Assembly: GCF_017377715.1 (NCBI RefSeq)
Contig: NZ_JAFVMF010000029.1
Coordinates: 1-41,723, forward strand
Length of the DNA stretch: 41,723 bases
From: Acetobacter sacchari
GTDB lineage: Bacteria > Pseudomonadota > Alphaproteobacteria > Acetobacterales > Acetobacteraceae
Direction of reading: 5' to 3'
The translations under genes were made by a program, and so were the position numbers. Positions 28,143 to 36,153 of this stretch are shown in pieces. Below the pieces are notes generated by a model. It made no database searches. It was not told the DNA's origin and saw nothing but the letters and a program-made list of their open reading frames with translations. Positions within the stretch are counted from its first letter, which is position 1, and each line of letters begins with the position of its first letter.

Positions 28143-28859
28143 TTGGACGACTCGGTCTTCAGCGAAGAGATACCGCGCCTCATACCTCGCATCCCGGACA
28201 TGACCCTTGCCGATCTCCCCGCAGAGATCGGCCTTTTTCCGCTTTTCGGGGCTCTGCTGCTGCCACGCGGCAAGCTGCCGCTTAACGTTTTCGAACCTCG
28301 TTACGTGGCGCTGGTCGAGGACGCGCTGGCGGATCGTCGTCTGATCGGGATCATCCAGCCGTTCAACGATTTCGACGCTGATGAAGACGGACGCGCACCG
28401 TTGCTTTTCGACGTCGGCTGCCTCGGTCGGATCACATCCTTCTCAGAACGCGCCGATGGGACCTATGCCGTCACGCTGACCGGCGTGTCGCGCTTCCGGT
28501 TCCTTCGCGAAAGCGGAGTACGCCGGGGATACCGGCGGGCGCGTATCGATACGTCGGCCTACTCCGGCGACCTGAGCGACATGCCGTCGGCCCCGTTCGA
28601 CCGGGAGCATCTCCTCTCTTCGCTGCGGACATATTTCCAGGCGCGCGGCCTGAGCGTGAGCTGGGAGGCGATCGACCAGATGGGCGACGACGCCCTTCTC
28701 GTCACGTTGCCCATGATCTGCCCGTTCCCTTCCGCCGAGAAACAGGCGCTGCTTGAAGCGGAGACGCTGACCGAGCGCGCCCAGGTGCTGCAATCCCTGC
28801 TCGATCTTTCCGGACCGTATCCGGGCGACGGAGCGCCGCGTAATATCTCCCCATCCTAG
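28143..28859 (+). CDS. Stand-alone Lon substrate-binding (N-) domain protein
   Basis: 238 residues. It matches the LON N-terminal domain only: [26 protein letters not shown], then a beta-rich middle ([20 protein letters not shown]) and a helical C-terminal part. There is no AAA+ or protease domain, so it is the free-standing family, of unsettled role. A TTG start at 28143 is supported by AAAGGA 6-7 bases upstream and close spacing to the cnoX stop; an ATG at 28200 would cut into the pre-domain stretch only. The pairing with a co-chaperone suggests a role in protein quality control, as inference. Confidence 0.9.
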   Translation: MDDSVFSEEIPRLIPRIPDMTLADLPAEIGLFPLFGALLLPRGKLPLNVFEPRYVALVEDALADRRLIGIIQPFNDFDADEDGRAPLLFDVGCLGRITSFSERADGTYAVTLTGVSRFRFLRESGVRRGYRRARIDTSAYSGDLSDMPSAPFDREHLLSSLRTYFQARGLSVSWEAIDQMGDDALLVTLPMICPFPSAEKQALLEAETLTERAQVLQSLLDLSGPYPGDGAPRNISPS

Positions 28860-28908
28860 ACGGCCGTCAGAGACGCCGCCGTCCAGCATCGCCACACGGA
28901 GTCACCCA

Positions 28909-29130
28909 ATGTCTGCCCCGACGCCATCATCCCCGGACACAACCCCGCACGACGCAGCGCCGCTGGATCCTCGACTCCTGTCGATTCTGGTCTGTCCCGT
29001 TACGAAGGGACCGCTCACATACGACCGCGCCGCAGGCGAACTGATCAGCGCGCAGGCGCGCCTCGCCTACCCTGTGCGGGACGGCATCCCCATCATGCTG
29101 CCCGAAGAGGCGCGTGCGCTGGCCGACTGA
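28909..29130 (+). CDS. Trm112/YcaR family protein
   Basis: 73 residues. It has the Trm112 pattern [18 protein letters not shown] and [16 protein letters not shown]. Only one Cys of the zinc-site type remains (CPV-K-G-P-L), as in the bacterial UPF0434 branch. Eukaryotic Trm112 activates methyltransferases; the bacterial role is not settled. CGGAG lies 8 bases before the ATG. It is co-directional with the Lon-domain gene. Confidence 0.9.
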   Translation: MSAPTPSSPDTTPHDAAPLDPRLLSILVCPVTKGPLTYDRAAGELISAQARLAYPVRDGIPIMLPEEARALAD

Positions 29131-29167
29131 CAGTTCGCATTATGGCGTCGACCCAAGAGAGCGGCCC

Positions 29168-29530
29168 GTGCTGACGGGACGGCGCCCCCTTCTGCTCGCT
29201 ATGGCGGGTCTACTTGCGACCGGCTGCCGCCCCACCGCTCAGGATCCCGGCGCAGGCGAGGACATCGACGTTCCGCCGGAGCGCCCCGGCCGAAACTTTC
29301 CCGAGGCGGCTGAAGCCGAAGAACGGCGAGAGCGCGAAGCAGATTACAGCGATGCGTCGGCGCCCCGCACCCGTGGCGGTCGCTACGAACCCGCGCCTTA
29401 CGCAGGAACGTCTCTACCCAAGCCCGGCACGTCCAACGTGACCCCGGATACCGAGGTCACGTACGGACGTCCTGACACGGGGACTCACCACCCTCGCGGC
29501 GGTGGTGCTGCTGGCGGAGGAGACGAGTAA
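29168..29530 (+). CDS. Hypothetical lipoprotein, Pro/Gly-rich
   Basis: 120 residues from a GTG start at 29168, which gives a standard lipoprotein signal: TGRRPLLLAMAGLLATGC with the lipid-carrying Cys at residue 20. The mature part is hydrophilic, with an acidic stretch (EAEERREREADYSD) and a Pro/Gly-rich end, and looks disordered. There is no known domain. The frame is open from 29114, but that start lies inside the Trm112 gene and would spoil the signal. Its last 46 bases overlap an antisense small lipoprotein gene. Confidence 0.7.
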   Translation: MLTGRRPLLLAMAGLLATGCRPTAQDPGAGEDIDVPPERPGRNFPEAAEAEERREREADYSDASAPRTRGGRYEPAPYAGTSLPKPGTSNVTPDTEVTYGRPDTGTHHPRGGGAAGGGDE

Positions 29531-29631
29531 CCCCCGCGCCGGTGATGGTGGTGGTGATAATGGCCGCCATAACATGCGCTCAGGATAAGAAGCGGGAGCA
29601 GAAGAAGGGGCTTTCGGATCGATGAGCGCAA
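29485..29631 (-). CDS. Tiny His-rich lipoprotein, antisense to its neighbour
   Basis: 48 residues from a TTG start at 29631. GAGG lies 6 bases before the start. The protein opens with a basic N-region and Leu-rich core and a good lipobox (LLILSAC, Cys at 20), then a short mature tail with five consecutive His (YGGHYHHHHHRRGGY) and a Pro/Ala-rich end. Lipobox, ribosome site and tail composition together make it a credible gene although it is short. It overlaps the end of the rightward lipoprotein by 46 bases and collides with a 29622 start for the next gene. The His run might bind metal. Confidence 0.55.
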   Translation of the reverse strand: MRSSIRKPLLLLPLLILSACYGGHYHHHHHRRGGYSSPPPAAPPPRGW

Positions 29632-29774
29632 GTACGGCCTCGGATTCTGATGGACAACGCTCTGCCGACAGGCAGCAGGCGCTACGACACGAAAGCGCCA
29701 CGCCCCGGTCGAACCCTATGTGGTCGTTCGCGACCGGGTTTTCCACCCCGGCTTATGAACCTTGCGGAACGGGC

Positions 29775-31031
29775 TTGCCGCGCCGCGCCCTTCTCGGCGC
29801 CGGAGGGGCGGCTCTTTTCCCCCGACCCGGACATACCGCCCCCCGATGCGAAAACGGGCGCGGGCGGGTGCGAACCGGCTTTGAAGTCGCTATGGCGCAA
29901 GGATTCGCGTCACTACGCGGCATGCGATTAGGCATAATCGCCAATCAGACAAGTATCGGTCCCGACTTTCGGCACATATCAGAAATTCTCCACGAACGAT
30001 CCGACGTCGATCTGCGTGCGCTGTTCAGCCCCGAGCACGGGCTGCATGGCTCAGCCCCTCCCGGCGCGACAGAAAAAGGAGGCCGGGACAAGCGGACCGG
30101 CTTACCCGTCATGCCGCTCTACGGACTGTCAGGCCCCGCGTTGGAGCAGGTTTTCGTCCAGGCGAACATCGAGGCGGTGATCTTCGACATTCAGGACGTT
30201 GGCGCAAGATTTTACACCTATATCTGGACGCTGTTCGACGCGATGGCGGCCTGCGCGCGGCTTGACCTGCGGGTAATCGTGCTTGATCGACCGAACCCGC
30301 TGGGTGGAGAGGCCGTACGCGGTCCGGTCCTTGCGCCACAGTATGCGTCCTTCCTCGGCCGGGCGCCTGTCGCGCTGCAGCACGGCATGACAGTTTGCGA
30401 ACTGGCGCGTTTCTTCAACGCAGAGATCCTGCCGCACACAAATTACCCGGGACGGTCGGTGCGTCTGGACGTCGTCAGCATGCAAGGCTGGCGGCGCTGG
30501 ATGACGTTTGGCGAAACCGGGCTGGCGTGGGTGCCCCCAAGCCCGAACATGCCGACGCCGGTGACAGCAACTGTCTATCCCGGCGTATGCCTGTTGGAAG
30601 GAACGCCCCTGTCCCTTGGGCGCGGCACCACGACGCCATTCGAACTCGCAGGCGCGCCGGATCTCGATTCATCGGCATTCGTCCAACGGCTCAACGATTT
30701 CTCGCTTCCCGGCGTCGGATTTCGGGAGACGAGCTTTACGCCCTCTTCTTCCATTTTCTCGGACCGCGAGGTGCAGGGGGCGCAGATGCTGGTGACTGAT
30801 TCCGGGCGTTTCGATCCGGTAGCCCTCGGCGTCGCGTTGCTGCTCGCGGCGAAGGCCGTCTGGCCCGGTTTTGCGTGGCGCGAGGAGGGACGCGCGATAG
30901 ACAGGCTGGCGGGAACGGACACCTTGCGGCGATCCGTGAACGCCGGAACGCCGCCTGCCGCGACCCTGCGTCAATGGAGCGCCGAAACGGCGTCCTTCGC
31001 CCGCCTCCGACGTCCTTATCTGCTGTATTGA
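29775..31031 (+). CDS. NamZ-like exo-beta-N-acetylmuramidase (DUF1343)
   Basis: About 418 residues from the TTG at 29775; the frame is open from 29622. Family signatures are complete: MRLGIIANQTS, LRALFSPEHGLHG, VIFDIQDVGARFYTYIWT, IVLDRPNPLGGEAVRGPV and LQHGMTVCELARFFNAE. NamZ of Bacillus and Bacteroidetes removes terminal MurNAc from peptidoglycan fragments. The stretch PRRALLGAGGAALF just after the proposed start looks like a twin-arginine or Sec signal, which would place the enzyme outside the cytoplasm. The longer N-terminus is poor in family likeness and would overlap the antisense lipoprotein gene. The start remains uncertain. Confidence 0.85.
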   Translation: MPRRALLGAGGAALFPRPGHTAPRCENGRGRVRTGFEVAMAQGFASLRGMRLGIIANQTSIGPDFRHISEILHERSDVDLRALFSPEHGLHGSAPPGATEKGGRDKRTGLPVMPLYGLSGPALEQVFVQANIEAVIFDIQDVGARFYTYIWTLFDAMAACARLDLRVIVLDRPNPLGGEAVRGPVLAPQYASFLGRAPVALQHGMTVCELARFFNAEILPHTNYPGRSVRLDVVSMQGWRRWMTFGETGLAWVPPSPNMPTPVTATVYPGVCLLEGTPLSLGRGTTTPFELAGAPDLDSSAFVQRLNDFSLPGVGFRETSFTPSSSIFSDREVQGAQMLVTDSGRFDPVALGVALLLAAKAVWPGFAWREEGRAIDRLAGTDTLRRSVNAGTPPAATLRQWSAETASFARLRRPYLLY

Positions 31032-31190
31032 CGCAACCGATCATGGCGTAACTGGGGTAAGCGACCAATCGCGCCATGCCATGTCGCGCCGCATCGCGAA
31101 TTCAGATCCGCCCGTTCATTCTCGCCCCTGCTCTTTCAGTTTATCACTTGCGACGCATTTCACGCCCTGCCCACTGGAGCCGAACCGACG

Positions 31191-31736
31191 ATGATCACCT
31201 CCGACCGCCTGCTTCTTCGGCCGCACACCCCTGAAGACCTCGAGGCCATACTGGCGGTAACGACTGACGCCGCCGTTAATCAATTCATCCGGGGCATGCC
31301 AACGACCCGTGAAGAGGCGTGGCGCAGACTTCTTCAACACACGGGGCACTGGAGTCTGTTTGGTTACGGAATGTTCGCCGTCGTCGAGCGCGCGACCGGA
31401 ACTGTCATGGGGGAACTGGGGCTGGCGAATTTTCACCGCGGGCTCGGCGCGTCATTCGACGCCTCACCCGAGGCAGGATGGCTGCTCCGGGGGGCGTTCC
31501 ACGGCAAAGGGTTTGCGTCTGAAGCAATGTCGGCCGTACTTCGCTGGTTCGATGAAACGCGCTCCGAGTTACGAACCGTCTGTATCATAGACCCCGACAA
31601 CGCCAGTTCGATCCAACTCGCCACCCGACTGGGGTTCAGTCCCTTTGGCGCCTCCGAATATCGCGGCGCCACCGTCACCATGTTCGAGCGTCAGCGACCC
31701 CCGCTCGGGCGTGAACCATCCCATTTATCAAACTGA
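31191..31736 (+). CDS. GNAT acetyltransferase, RimJ/RimL type
   Basis: 181 residues. GNAT fold: it opens with MITSDRLLLRPHTPEDLEAI, the usual RimJ/RimL start, then GELGLANFHRGLG, EAGWLLRGAFHGKGFASEAM (acetyl-CoA pyrophosphate loop in the WLLRGAFHGKGFA region) and TRLGFSPFG near the end. The substrate is unknown: it may be a ribosomal-protein N-terminus, an amino group on a small molecule or an antibiotic. It is transcribed alone after the NamZ-like gene, 160 bases away. Confidence 0.9.
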   Translation: MITSDRLLLRPHTPEDLEAILAVTTDAAVNQFIRGMPTTREEAWRRLLQHTGHWSLFGYGMFAVVERATGTVMGELGLANFHRGLGASFDASPEAGWLLRGAFHGKGFASEAMSAVLRWFDETRSELRTVCIIDPDNASSIQLATRLGFSPFGASEYRGATVTMFERQRPPLGREPSHLSN

Positions 31737-31796
31737 CGGACGCGAACTGATTGTCCCACGGCTCGGCGGCTCCATTGTCGATAATCGATCGACGGG

Positions 31797-31813
31797 GCCA
31801 CCAACTGTGGCCT
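31797..31813. terminator. Hairpin after the acetyltransferase gene
   Basis: A perfect 6-bp stem (GGCCAC / GTGGCC, 5-base loop), about 60 bases past the GNAT stop and next to a second small dyad (GTCGAT / ATCGAC) just upstream. There is no T-tract. It is possibly a factor-dependent stop or stability element. Confidence 0.3.
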
Positions 31814-31968
31814 GAACCCCCAGCCTGCTTCTCGCATTCGTCTGATCGGGCGCGCGCTGCCTCACCGAACCCACGTAGCTGATGAGACTGTCTTCGTTAA
31901 AGCGACGTCCGGAAATTTTTAATGATTAACACCAAGATAACGATCGGCCAGCACCCGCCGGCAGGCGA

Positions 31969-32175
31969 CTACCGCACCTTGCGTTGCTGAGTTTTCGACG
32001 GAGCGCGGGGCGCCGATCCTGCGCGACGAAGAATCACTTCACGGAACCGGGCGTCACGTTCCGCCCATCCCTCGTCCAAGGCGTTACGCCAGAGAATCAC
32101 CAAAGCAATCAGCAATGGCGCAAAAATTGACAGGAACAGAAACGTCATCAGCGCGACAAACCCTTGCCACTCCAT
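31969..32175 (-). CDS. Small single-span membrane protein
   Basis: 68 residues. The start is decided by a strong ribosome site, GGAGGGG, about 6 bases before the ATG at 32175, although the frame is open to 32265. One membrane segment (about 5-29, GFVALMTFLFLSIFAPLLIA) is followed by a basic, helical cytoplasmic tail (RDARFREVILRRAG) ending Lys/Arg-rich. No known domain. It lies downstream of ugd on the same strand but beyond a strong terminator, so it probably has its own promoter. Confidence 0.65.
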   Translation of the reverse strand: MEWQGFVALMTFLFLSIFAPLLIALVILWRNALDEGWAERDARFREVILRRAGSAPRAPSKTQQRKVR

Positions 32176-32591
32176 ACGTTTCCCCTCCGACGCCTCAGAG
32201 GGCGGCTGTCCATACGACGACGAAATATAGTTCTTTAAAGATAGGACTGCATTACGAATCGGCAAGATGGGACGATGGCGATCAGCTACGCCGCCGCCCT
32301 GCCCCCTCTTCGCAAAGACGGAATAGACGGCAGTCAGAAAGCTTTAGTGACCAGACTGTTTTCGAAACTCCGGTCTGGCGTGCCGGTTCGCAAACGCTGG
32401 CTTTCACGACAGCCATTTGAGGCCCTTCGCCCACCCCGCCGATGTAGCGTTGATGCGCGTACAAATGCTCCACCGCAACCAAGCGATGAAAAGAGTAACG
32501 GCCCGGGAAGACCGGGCCGTTACTCTTTATTGCATGAGCAATTTTCTGCGAAAGTCGCTGACCGCCAACTTTGCGAACAGACTCCCTGACT
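32176..32591. other. Intergenic region between ugd and the small membrane gene
   Basis: 416 bases. It contains the ugd terminator (32490-32528) and, closer to 32175, the leader of the small membrane gene. The open frames on both strands here lack ribosome sites and familiar composition, and I do not call them. Confidence 0.5.
32490..32528 (-). terminator. Strong terminator of ugd
   Basis: A perfect 17-bp inverted repeat (left arm 32490-32506, right arm 32512-32528) with a 5-base loop and a GC-rich core (GGCCCGG), lying 63 bases past the ugd stop. On the leftward strand the stem ends in TTTT, as in an intrinsic terminator; on the plus strand it ends in CTCTTTATT, so it may work both ways. It is the best terminator in the window. 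Confidence 0.88.
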
Positions 32592-33917
32592 TCAGGGTCG
32601 TCCCACAGACTGGTACTGCAGGCCGGCGGCACGCATGGCGGCCGGATCGAAGATGTTGCGCAGGTCGACCACGACGTCGCCCTTCATGGCCTCCTTGATC
32701 GCCTTGGGCGCAACCGCGCGGAACACGTTCCATTCGGTCAGGACCACCAGAGCGTCCGCATTCGTCGCAGCGTCGATCGCATCCGTGCAATATGCGACGG
32801 ATGGAGGAAGGCCGGGCCTGGCCGCATCCATTCCGACCGGATCGTAAGCGCGGATCTTTGCGCCCGCCTCGGCCAGACGATGCAGGATCGGCAGCGACGG
32901 CGCCTCACGCATATCATCCGTCTCCGGCTTGAAGGTCAGCCCCAGCACCGCGATGCTCTTGCCTTCCACGGAGCCGCCGCACGCCGCGATGATGCGACCC
33001 GCCATGCCGATCTTGCGAGCGTCGTTGACCTGCACGGTCGTCTCGACCAGACGGCAGGGGCTGCCGGCTTCCTGCCCAATACGAGACAGCGCGAGCGTGT
33101 CCTTGGGGAAGCACGAGCCACCGTAACCCGGACCAGGATGCAGGAACTTGCGGCCGATACGCCCGTCGAGCCCCATGCCCTTGGCCAGATCGTGAACGTC
33201 CGCACCGAGTTTTTCGCAGAGACTGGCCATCTCGTTAATGAACGAAATCTTCATCGCGAGGAACGAGTTCGACGCGTATTTGGTCAGTTCCGACGTCTCG
33301 AGCGACGTGAAGAGCAGCGGCGCCTCGATCAGCGACAGCGGGCGATAAACCTTGCGCATGACCGCTTCCGCACGCGCGACACGTTCCGGACGTGTGCGGT
33401 CAAGACCGATAATCACACGATCTGGCCGCATGAAATCGCCTATCGCGTTGCCTTCGCGCAGGAACTCAGGGTTGGAGGCCACGTCAAAGTCCGCATCTGG
33501 TCGGGCGGCGCGGATAATTTCGGCAATCCGGCGGCTCGTTCCCGCAGGAACGGTGGATTTCGTGACCACCACCGCATAGCCCGTCAGAGCGTTGGCGATC
33601 TGTTCCGCCGCAGCGTGGACATACTGCATGTCCGCCGCTCCGTCGCCGTTGCGCGGGGGCGTGCCGACGGCGATGAACACCGCTTCGGCTCCCGCCACAG
33701 CGACGGCGATGTCGTCGCCAAACGTCAGGCGTCCGGCCTGCATGTTGGTTTCGACAAGCTTGTCCAGGCCGGGCTCGTAGATGGGAATACGTCCCTCGCG
33801 CAGCGCCGCGAGGCGGCTGGGACTTGTTTCCACCACGGCGACCTCGATGCCGAACTCAGCGAAACACGCGGCTGACACGAGGCCGACATAGCCGCCTCCG
33901 ATCATTGCAATACGCAC
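32592..33917 (-). CDS. ugd: UDP-glucose 6-dehydrogenase
   Basis: 441 residues. It oxidises UDP-glucose to UDP-glucuronate with two NAD+. The Rossmann opening MRIAMIGGGYVGLVSAACFA, the TVPAGTS and SNPEFLREGNAI stretches and the catalytic Cys in GYGGSCFPKDT are all present. UDP-glucuronate is a building block of acidic exopolysaccharides such as acetan and xanthan, which links this gene to the EPS operon 8 kb away. The gene is monocistronic, with a palindrome about 60 bases upstream and a strong terminator downstream. Confidence 0.96.
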   Translation of the reverse strand: MRIAMIGGGYVGLVSAACFAEFGIEVAVVETSPSRLAALREGRIPIYEPGLDKLVETNMQAGRLTFGDDIAVAVAGAEAVFIAVGTPPRNGDGAADMQYVHAAAEQIANALTGYAVVVTKSTVPAGTSRRIAEIIRAARPDADFDVASNPEFLREGNAIGDFMRPDRVIIGLDRTRPERVARAEAVMRKVYRPLSLIEAPLLFTSLETSELTKYASNSFLAMKISFINEMASLCEKLGADVHDLAKGMGLDGRIGRKFLHPGPGYGGSCFPKDTLALSRIGQEAGSPCRLVETTVQVNDARKIGMAGRIIAACGGSVEGKSIAVLGLTFKPETDDMREAPSLPILHRLAEAGAKIRAYDPVGMDAARPGLPPSVAYCTDAIDAATNADALVVLTEWNVFRAVAPKAIKEAMKGDVVVDLRNIFDPAAMRAAGLQYQSVGRP

Positions 33918-33976
33918 TGGTTCCTCCTTGCCATTTCGGCTTCGATTCAGGTGTGCAGGCGGTCTGTAGAGAGGTT

Positions 33977-33995
33977 TACCGTTTTATTAACGGTA
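33977..33995. promoter_or_regulatory. Palindrome in the ugd/mlaE divergent promoter region
   Basis: A perfect 7-bp dyad with a 5-base spacer (TACCGTT-N5-AACGGTA), 60 bases upstream of the ugd start. The size and symmetry suit an operator for a dimeric regulator. I cannot name the protein. A short hairpin in the ugd leader is the alternative reading. Confidence 0.4.
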
Positions 33996-34201
33996 GGCGA
34001 CTTGACCCTGTATAGGCCACGCAGGTCAAGCGGCCAGATACCCTTTTTTGGTGATGAAATACGACATCCATCTGTCAATCAGCGAAAAAATTTATCGCAC
34101 GGGCGCAAGGGCCGCTTTGACGCGCGCCGGGTCTCGGGCTACGGCTTGGCCATGCACCTGATATCCCTTGCACCACAAGGACACGTTTCGACGGGCTCGC
34201 T

Positions 34202-35011
34202 ATGCCGCCGGACCGAACCTTCGGCATGAACGCGCTTCTCGATTTGATCGCCGCGATCGGACGCCACGTGCTGGAAGCGGCGCGGGGCGCCGGGGCGCTT
34301 GCCCTGTTCGCCGTGGAAGGCATGCTGCACGCCGTGAGGCCGCCGTTCTACTGGCGTGTGTTCGGCGCCGCCCTGATGGACACCGGCTACCTGTCGTTGC
34401 CTGTCGTGGCCATGACGGCGCTGTTCGCGGGCGGGGTGATCGCGCTGCAGTCATACACTGGCTTCGCGCAGTACCATGTGCAAAGCGCGATCGCCGGGAT
34501 CGTCGTGCTTTCGGTCACGCGCGAGCTTGGGCCGGTGCTGGCGGGATTGATGGTCGCCGGACGCGTCGGCGCGGCGATGGCGGCGCAGATCGGCACCATG
34601 CGCGTGACCGACCAGATCGACGCGCTGACGACCCTTCGCACCAGCCCGATGAAATACCTCGTGACGCCACGTCTGTTGGCGGGGCTGATCTCCCTGCCCC
34701 TGCTCGTCGTGGTTGCAGACATTCTGGGCGTGGCGGGCGGCTTTACAGTCTCCGTCGTAAAGCTGGGCTTCGCGCCGGCGGCCTATATCTCCGCCACGAT
34801 CAACGCCGTGAAGCCGATCGACATCACGGTCGGATTGGTCAAGGCGGCGGTGTTCGGCTTCATCATCGCCCTCATGGGATGCTACTACGGCTACTCCAGC
34901 CGCGGCGGAGCCGAAGGCGTCGGCAGCGCCACCACGTCTGCGGTCGTGTCAGCGTCGATACTCGTCCTCGCCTTCGACTATCTGCTAACCGATCTGTTTT
35001 TCGCCCAATGA
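34202..35011 (+). CDS. mlaE: MlaE-family ABC transporter permease
   Basis: 269 residues (or 261 from the ATG at 34226; neither start has a good ribosome site). MlaE/YrbE permease: about five membrane segments and the family stretches SVTRELGPVLAGLMVAGRVG and AAMAAQIGTMRVTDQIDAL. It works with the MlaF ATPase and an MCE protein (MlaD) in phospholipid transport between the inner and outer membranes. The stop overlaps the mlaF start (ATGA). Confidence 0.94.
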   Translation: MPPDRTFGMNALLDLIAAIGRHVLEAARGAGALALFAVEGMLHAVRPPFYWRVFGAALMDTGYLSLPVVAMTALFAGGVIALQSYTGFAQYHVQSAIAGIVVLSVTRELGPVLAGLMVAGRVGAAMAAQIGTMRVTDQIDALTTLRTSPMKYLVTPRLLAGLISLPLLVVVADILGVAGGFTVSVVKLGFAPAAYISATINAVKPIDITVGLVKAAVFGFIIALMGCYYGYSSRGGAEGVGSATTSAVVSASILVLAFDYLLTDLFFAQ

Positions 35012-35829
35012 CCGACGCATTCACGCCCTCTGCGCGCACGCCGAAAATCCGTATTCGCGGGCTGCACAAATCGTTCGGCGGCAAGCACGTCCTGAACGGA
35101 ATAGATCTCGACGTCGAAGAAGGAACCTCCTTCGTCGTCATCGGCGGCTCCGGTAGCGGAAAATCCGTGTTGCTGCGCTGCATCCTCGGGCTGATCGCCC
35201 CGGATGCAGGAACGATCGAGATCGACGGCGTGAATTTGCTCACGGCGTCTCGCAGCAAGCGGGAAGAGTTGATCGGCGAGATCGGGATGCTGTTCCAGAA
35301 CGCTGCGCTGTTCGACAGCCTGCCCGTCTGGGAGAACGTGGCGTTCGGACTTCTTGCACCGGAAACGAAGAAGCATAACGACAAGCATCCTCGCCTGACC
35401 CGTGCGCAGGCGCGCGAAAGAGCCGGCGAGGTCCTGACGCAGGTGGGGCTGGATCCGTCCGTCGGCGCCCTGTATCCGTCCGAGCTATCGGGCGGCATGC
35501 AAAAGCGCGTCGGCCTGGCTCGCGCAATCGCCGACCGCCCCGATATTTTGTTCTTTGACGAACCGACCACTGGCCTTGACCCGATCATGGGCGCCGTCAT
35601 CGACGGACTGATCGTCGACTGCGTCAAAAAACTGGGCTCGACAGCCATCGCCATCACCCACGACATGGCCTCCGCCCAGAGAATCGGCGATCAGGCCGCC
35701 ATGCTCTACCAGGGCCGTCTGGTGTGGCGTGGCGCGGCGAGTTGCCTGATGAACAGCGGCAACGCGATGGTCGACCAGTTCACGCATGGCCGTCGCGAAG
35801 GACCGATCACGATGGAGCTGCGGCGCTAG
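35008..35829 (+). CDS. mlaF: MlaF-family ABC transporter ATPase
   Basis: 273 residues. Complete ABC ATPase: Walker A GGSGSGKSVLL, Q-loop FQNAALFDS, signature LSGGMQKRVGLARA, Walker B ILFFDEPTTGLDP and switch His in AITHDM. The GSGSGKS loop with MQKRV is typical of MlaF/TtgA-type lipid transporters. The start at 35008 is set by the ATGA overlap with mlaE; the same frame is open much further upstream, but only beneath mlaE. Confidence 0.95.
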   Translation: MTDAFTPSARTPKIRIRGLHKSFGGKHVLNGIDLDVEEGTSFVVIGGSGSGKSVLLRCILGLIAPDAGTIEIDGVNLLTASRSKREELIGEIGMLFQNAALFDSLPVWENVAFGLLAPETKKHNDKHPRLTRAQARERAGEVLTQVGLDPSVGALYPSELSGGMQKRVGLARAIADRPDILFFDEPTTGLDPIMGAVIDGLIVDCVKKLGSTAIAITHDMASAQRIGDQAAMLYQGRLVWRGAASCLMNSGNAMVDQFTHGRREGPITMELRR

Positions 35830-35846
35830 ACGTCGCCTCTTGTGTC

Positions 35847-35863
35847 GCCGCCCGACAGGCGGC
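35847..35863. terminator. GC hairpin after mlaF
   Basis: Perfect 6-bp stem (GCCGCC / GGCGGC, 5-base loop), 17 bases past the mlaF stop. No T-run follows, so it is weak as an intrinsic terminator; it may dampen read-through into the small lipoprotein gene. Confidence 0.35.
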
Positions 35864-35952
35864 CATACTCTTCAAAACCGGCGTGGAAATTCGGCGAATG
35901 ACGCCGTGTCTCTCCCCACCCGACAAGCAGCCTGCGGAGTTTCTGGCCGATC

Positions 35953-36111
35953 ATGAAGCGTGTCCTCATTCTGGCGCTCGGCGCGATGGTTCTGTCCGGG
36001 TGTTCGTGGTTCGGCGGTGGAGACAATCCCAAGAAGCACCTGACGCAGAAGCAGCAGTGGGAAGCCCTTGGCTACCGGGATGGCCTGCAAAGCGTGAAAC
36101 AGGGCCCCTGA
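35953..36111 (+). CDS. Tiny lipoprotein downstream of mlaF
   Basis: 52 residues. A textbook lipoprotein signal, MKRVLILALGAMVLSGC with LSGC lipobox (Cys 17), is followed by a 35-residue polar tail (SWFGGGDNPKKHLTQKQQ onwards). No known domain. The ribosome site is poor (a GGAG about 13 bases upstream). It lies in the place where mlaD or mlaA might be expected after mlaEF, though it resembles neither. It may be a small envelope lipoprotein of the entericidin-like size class, but without that sequence. Confidence 0.6.
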   Translation: MKRVLILALGAMVLSGCSWFGGGDNPKKHLTQKQQWEALGYRDGLQSVKQGP

Positions 36112-36153
36112 CTCTTTGACGCTAAACGCTCGACCACTCTGATGAGGCTTTTC

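Noticed and set aside
32571..33875. A 434-codon open frame on the plus strand
   Set aside because: Antisense shadow of ugd, which has all catalytic motifs on the other strand.
34168..35007. Upstream extension of the mlaF frame to 553 residues
   Set aside because: The extra 280 residues lie under mlaE, which is clearly coding in another frame; the ATGA overlap at 35008 gives a normal-length ATPase.
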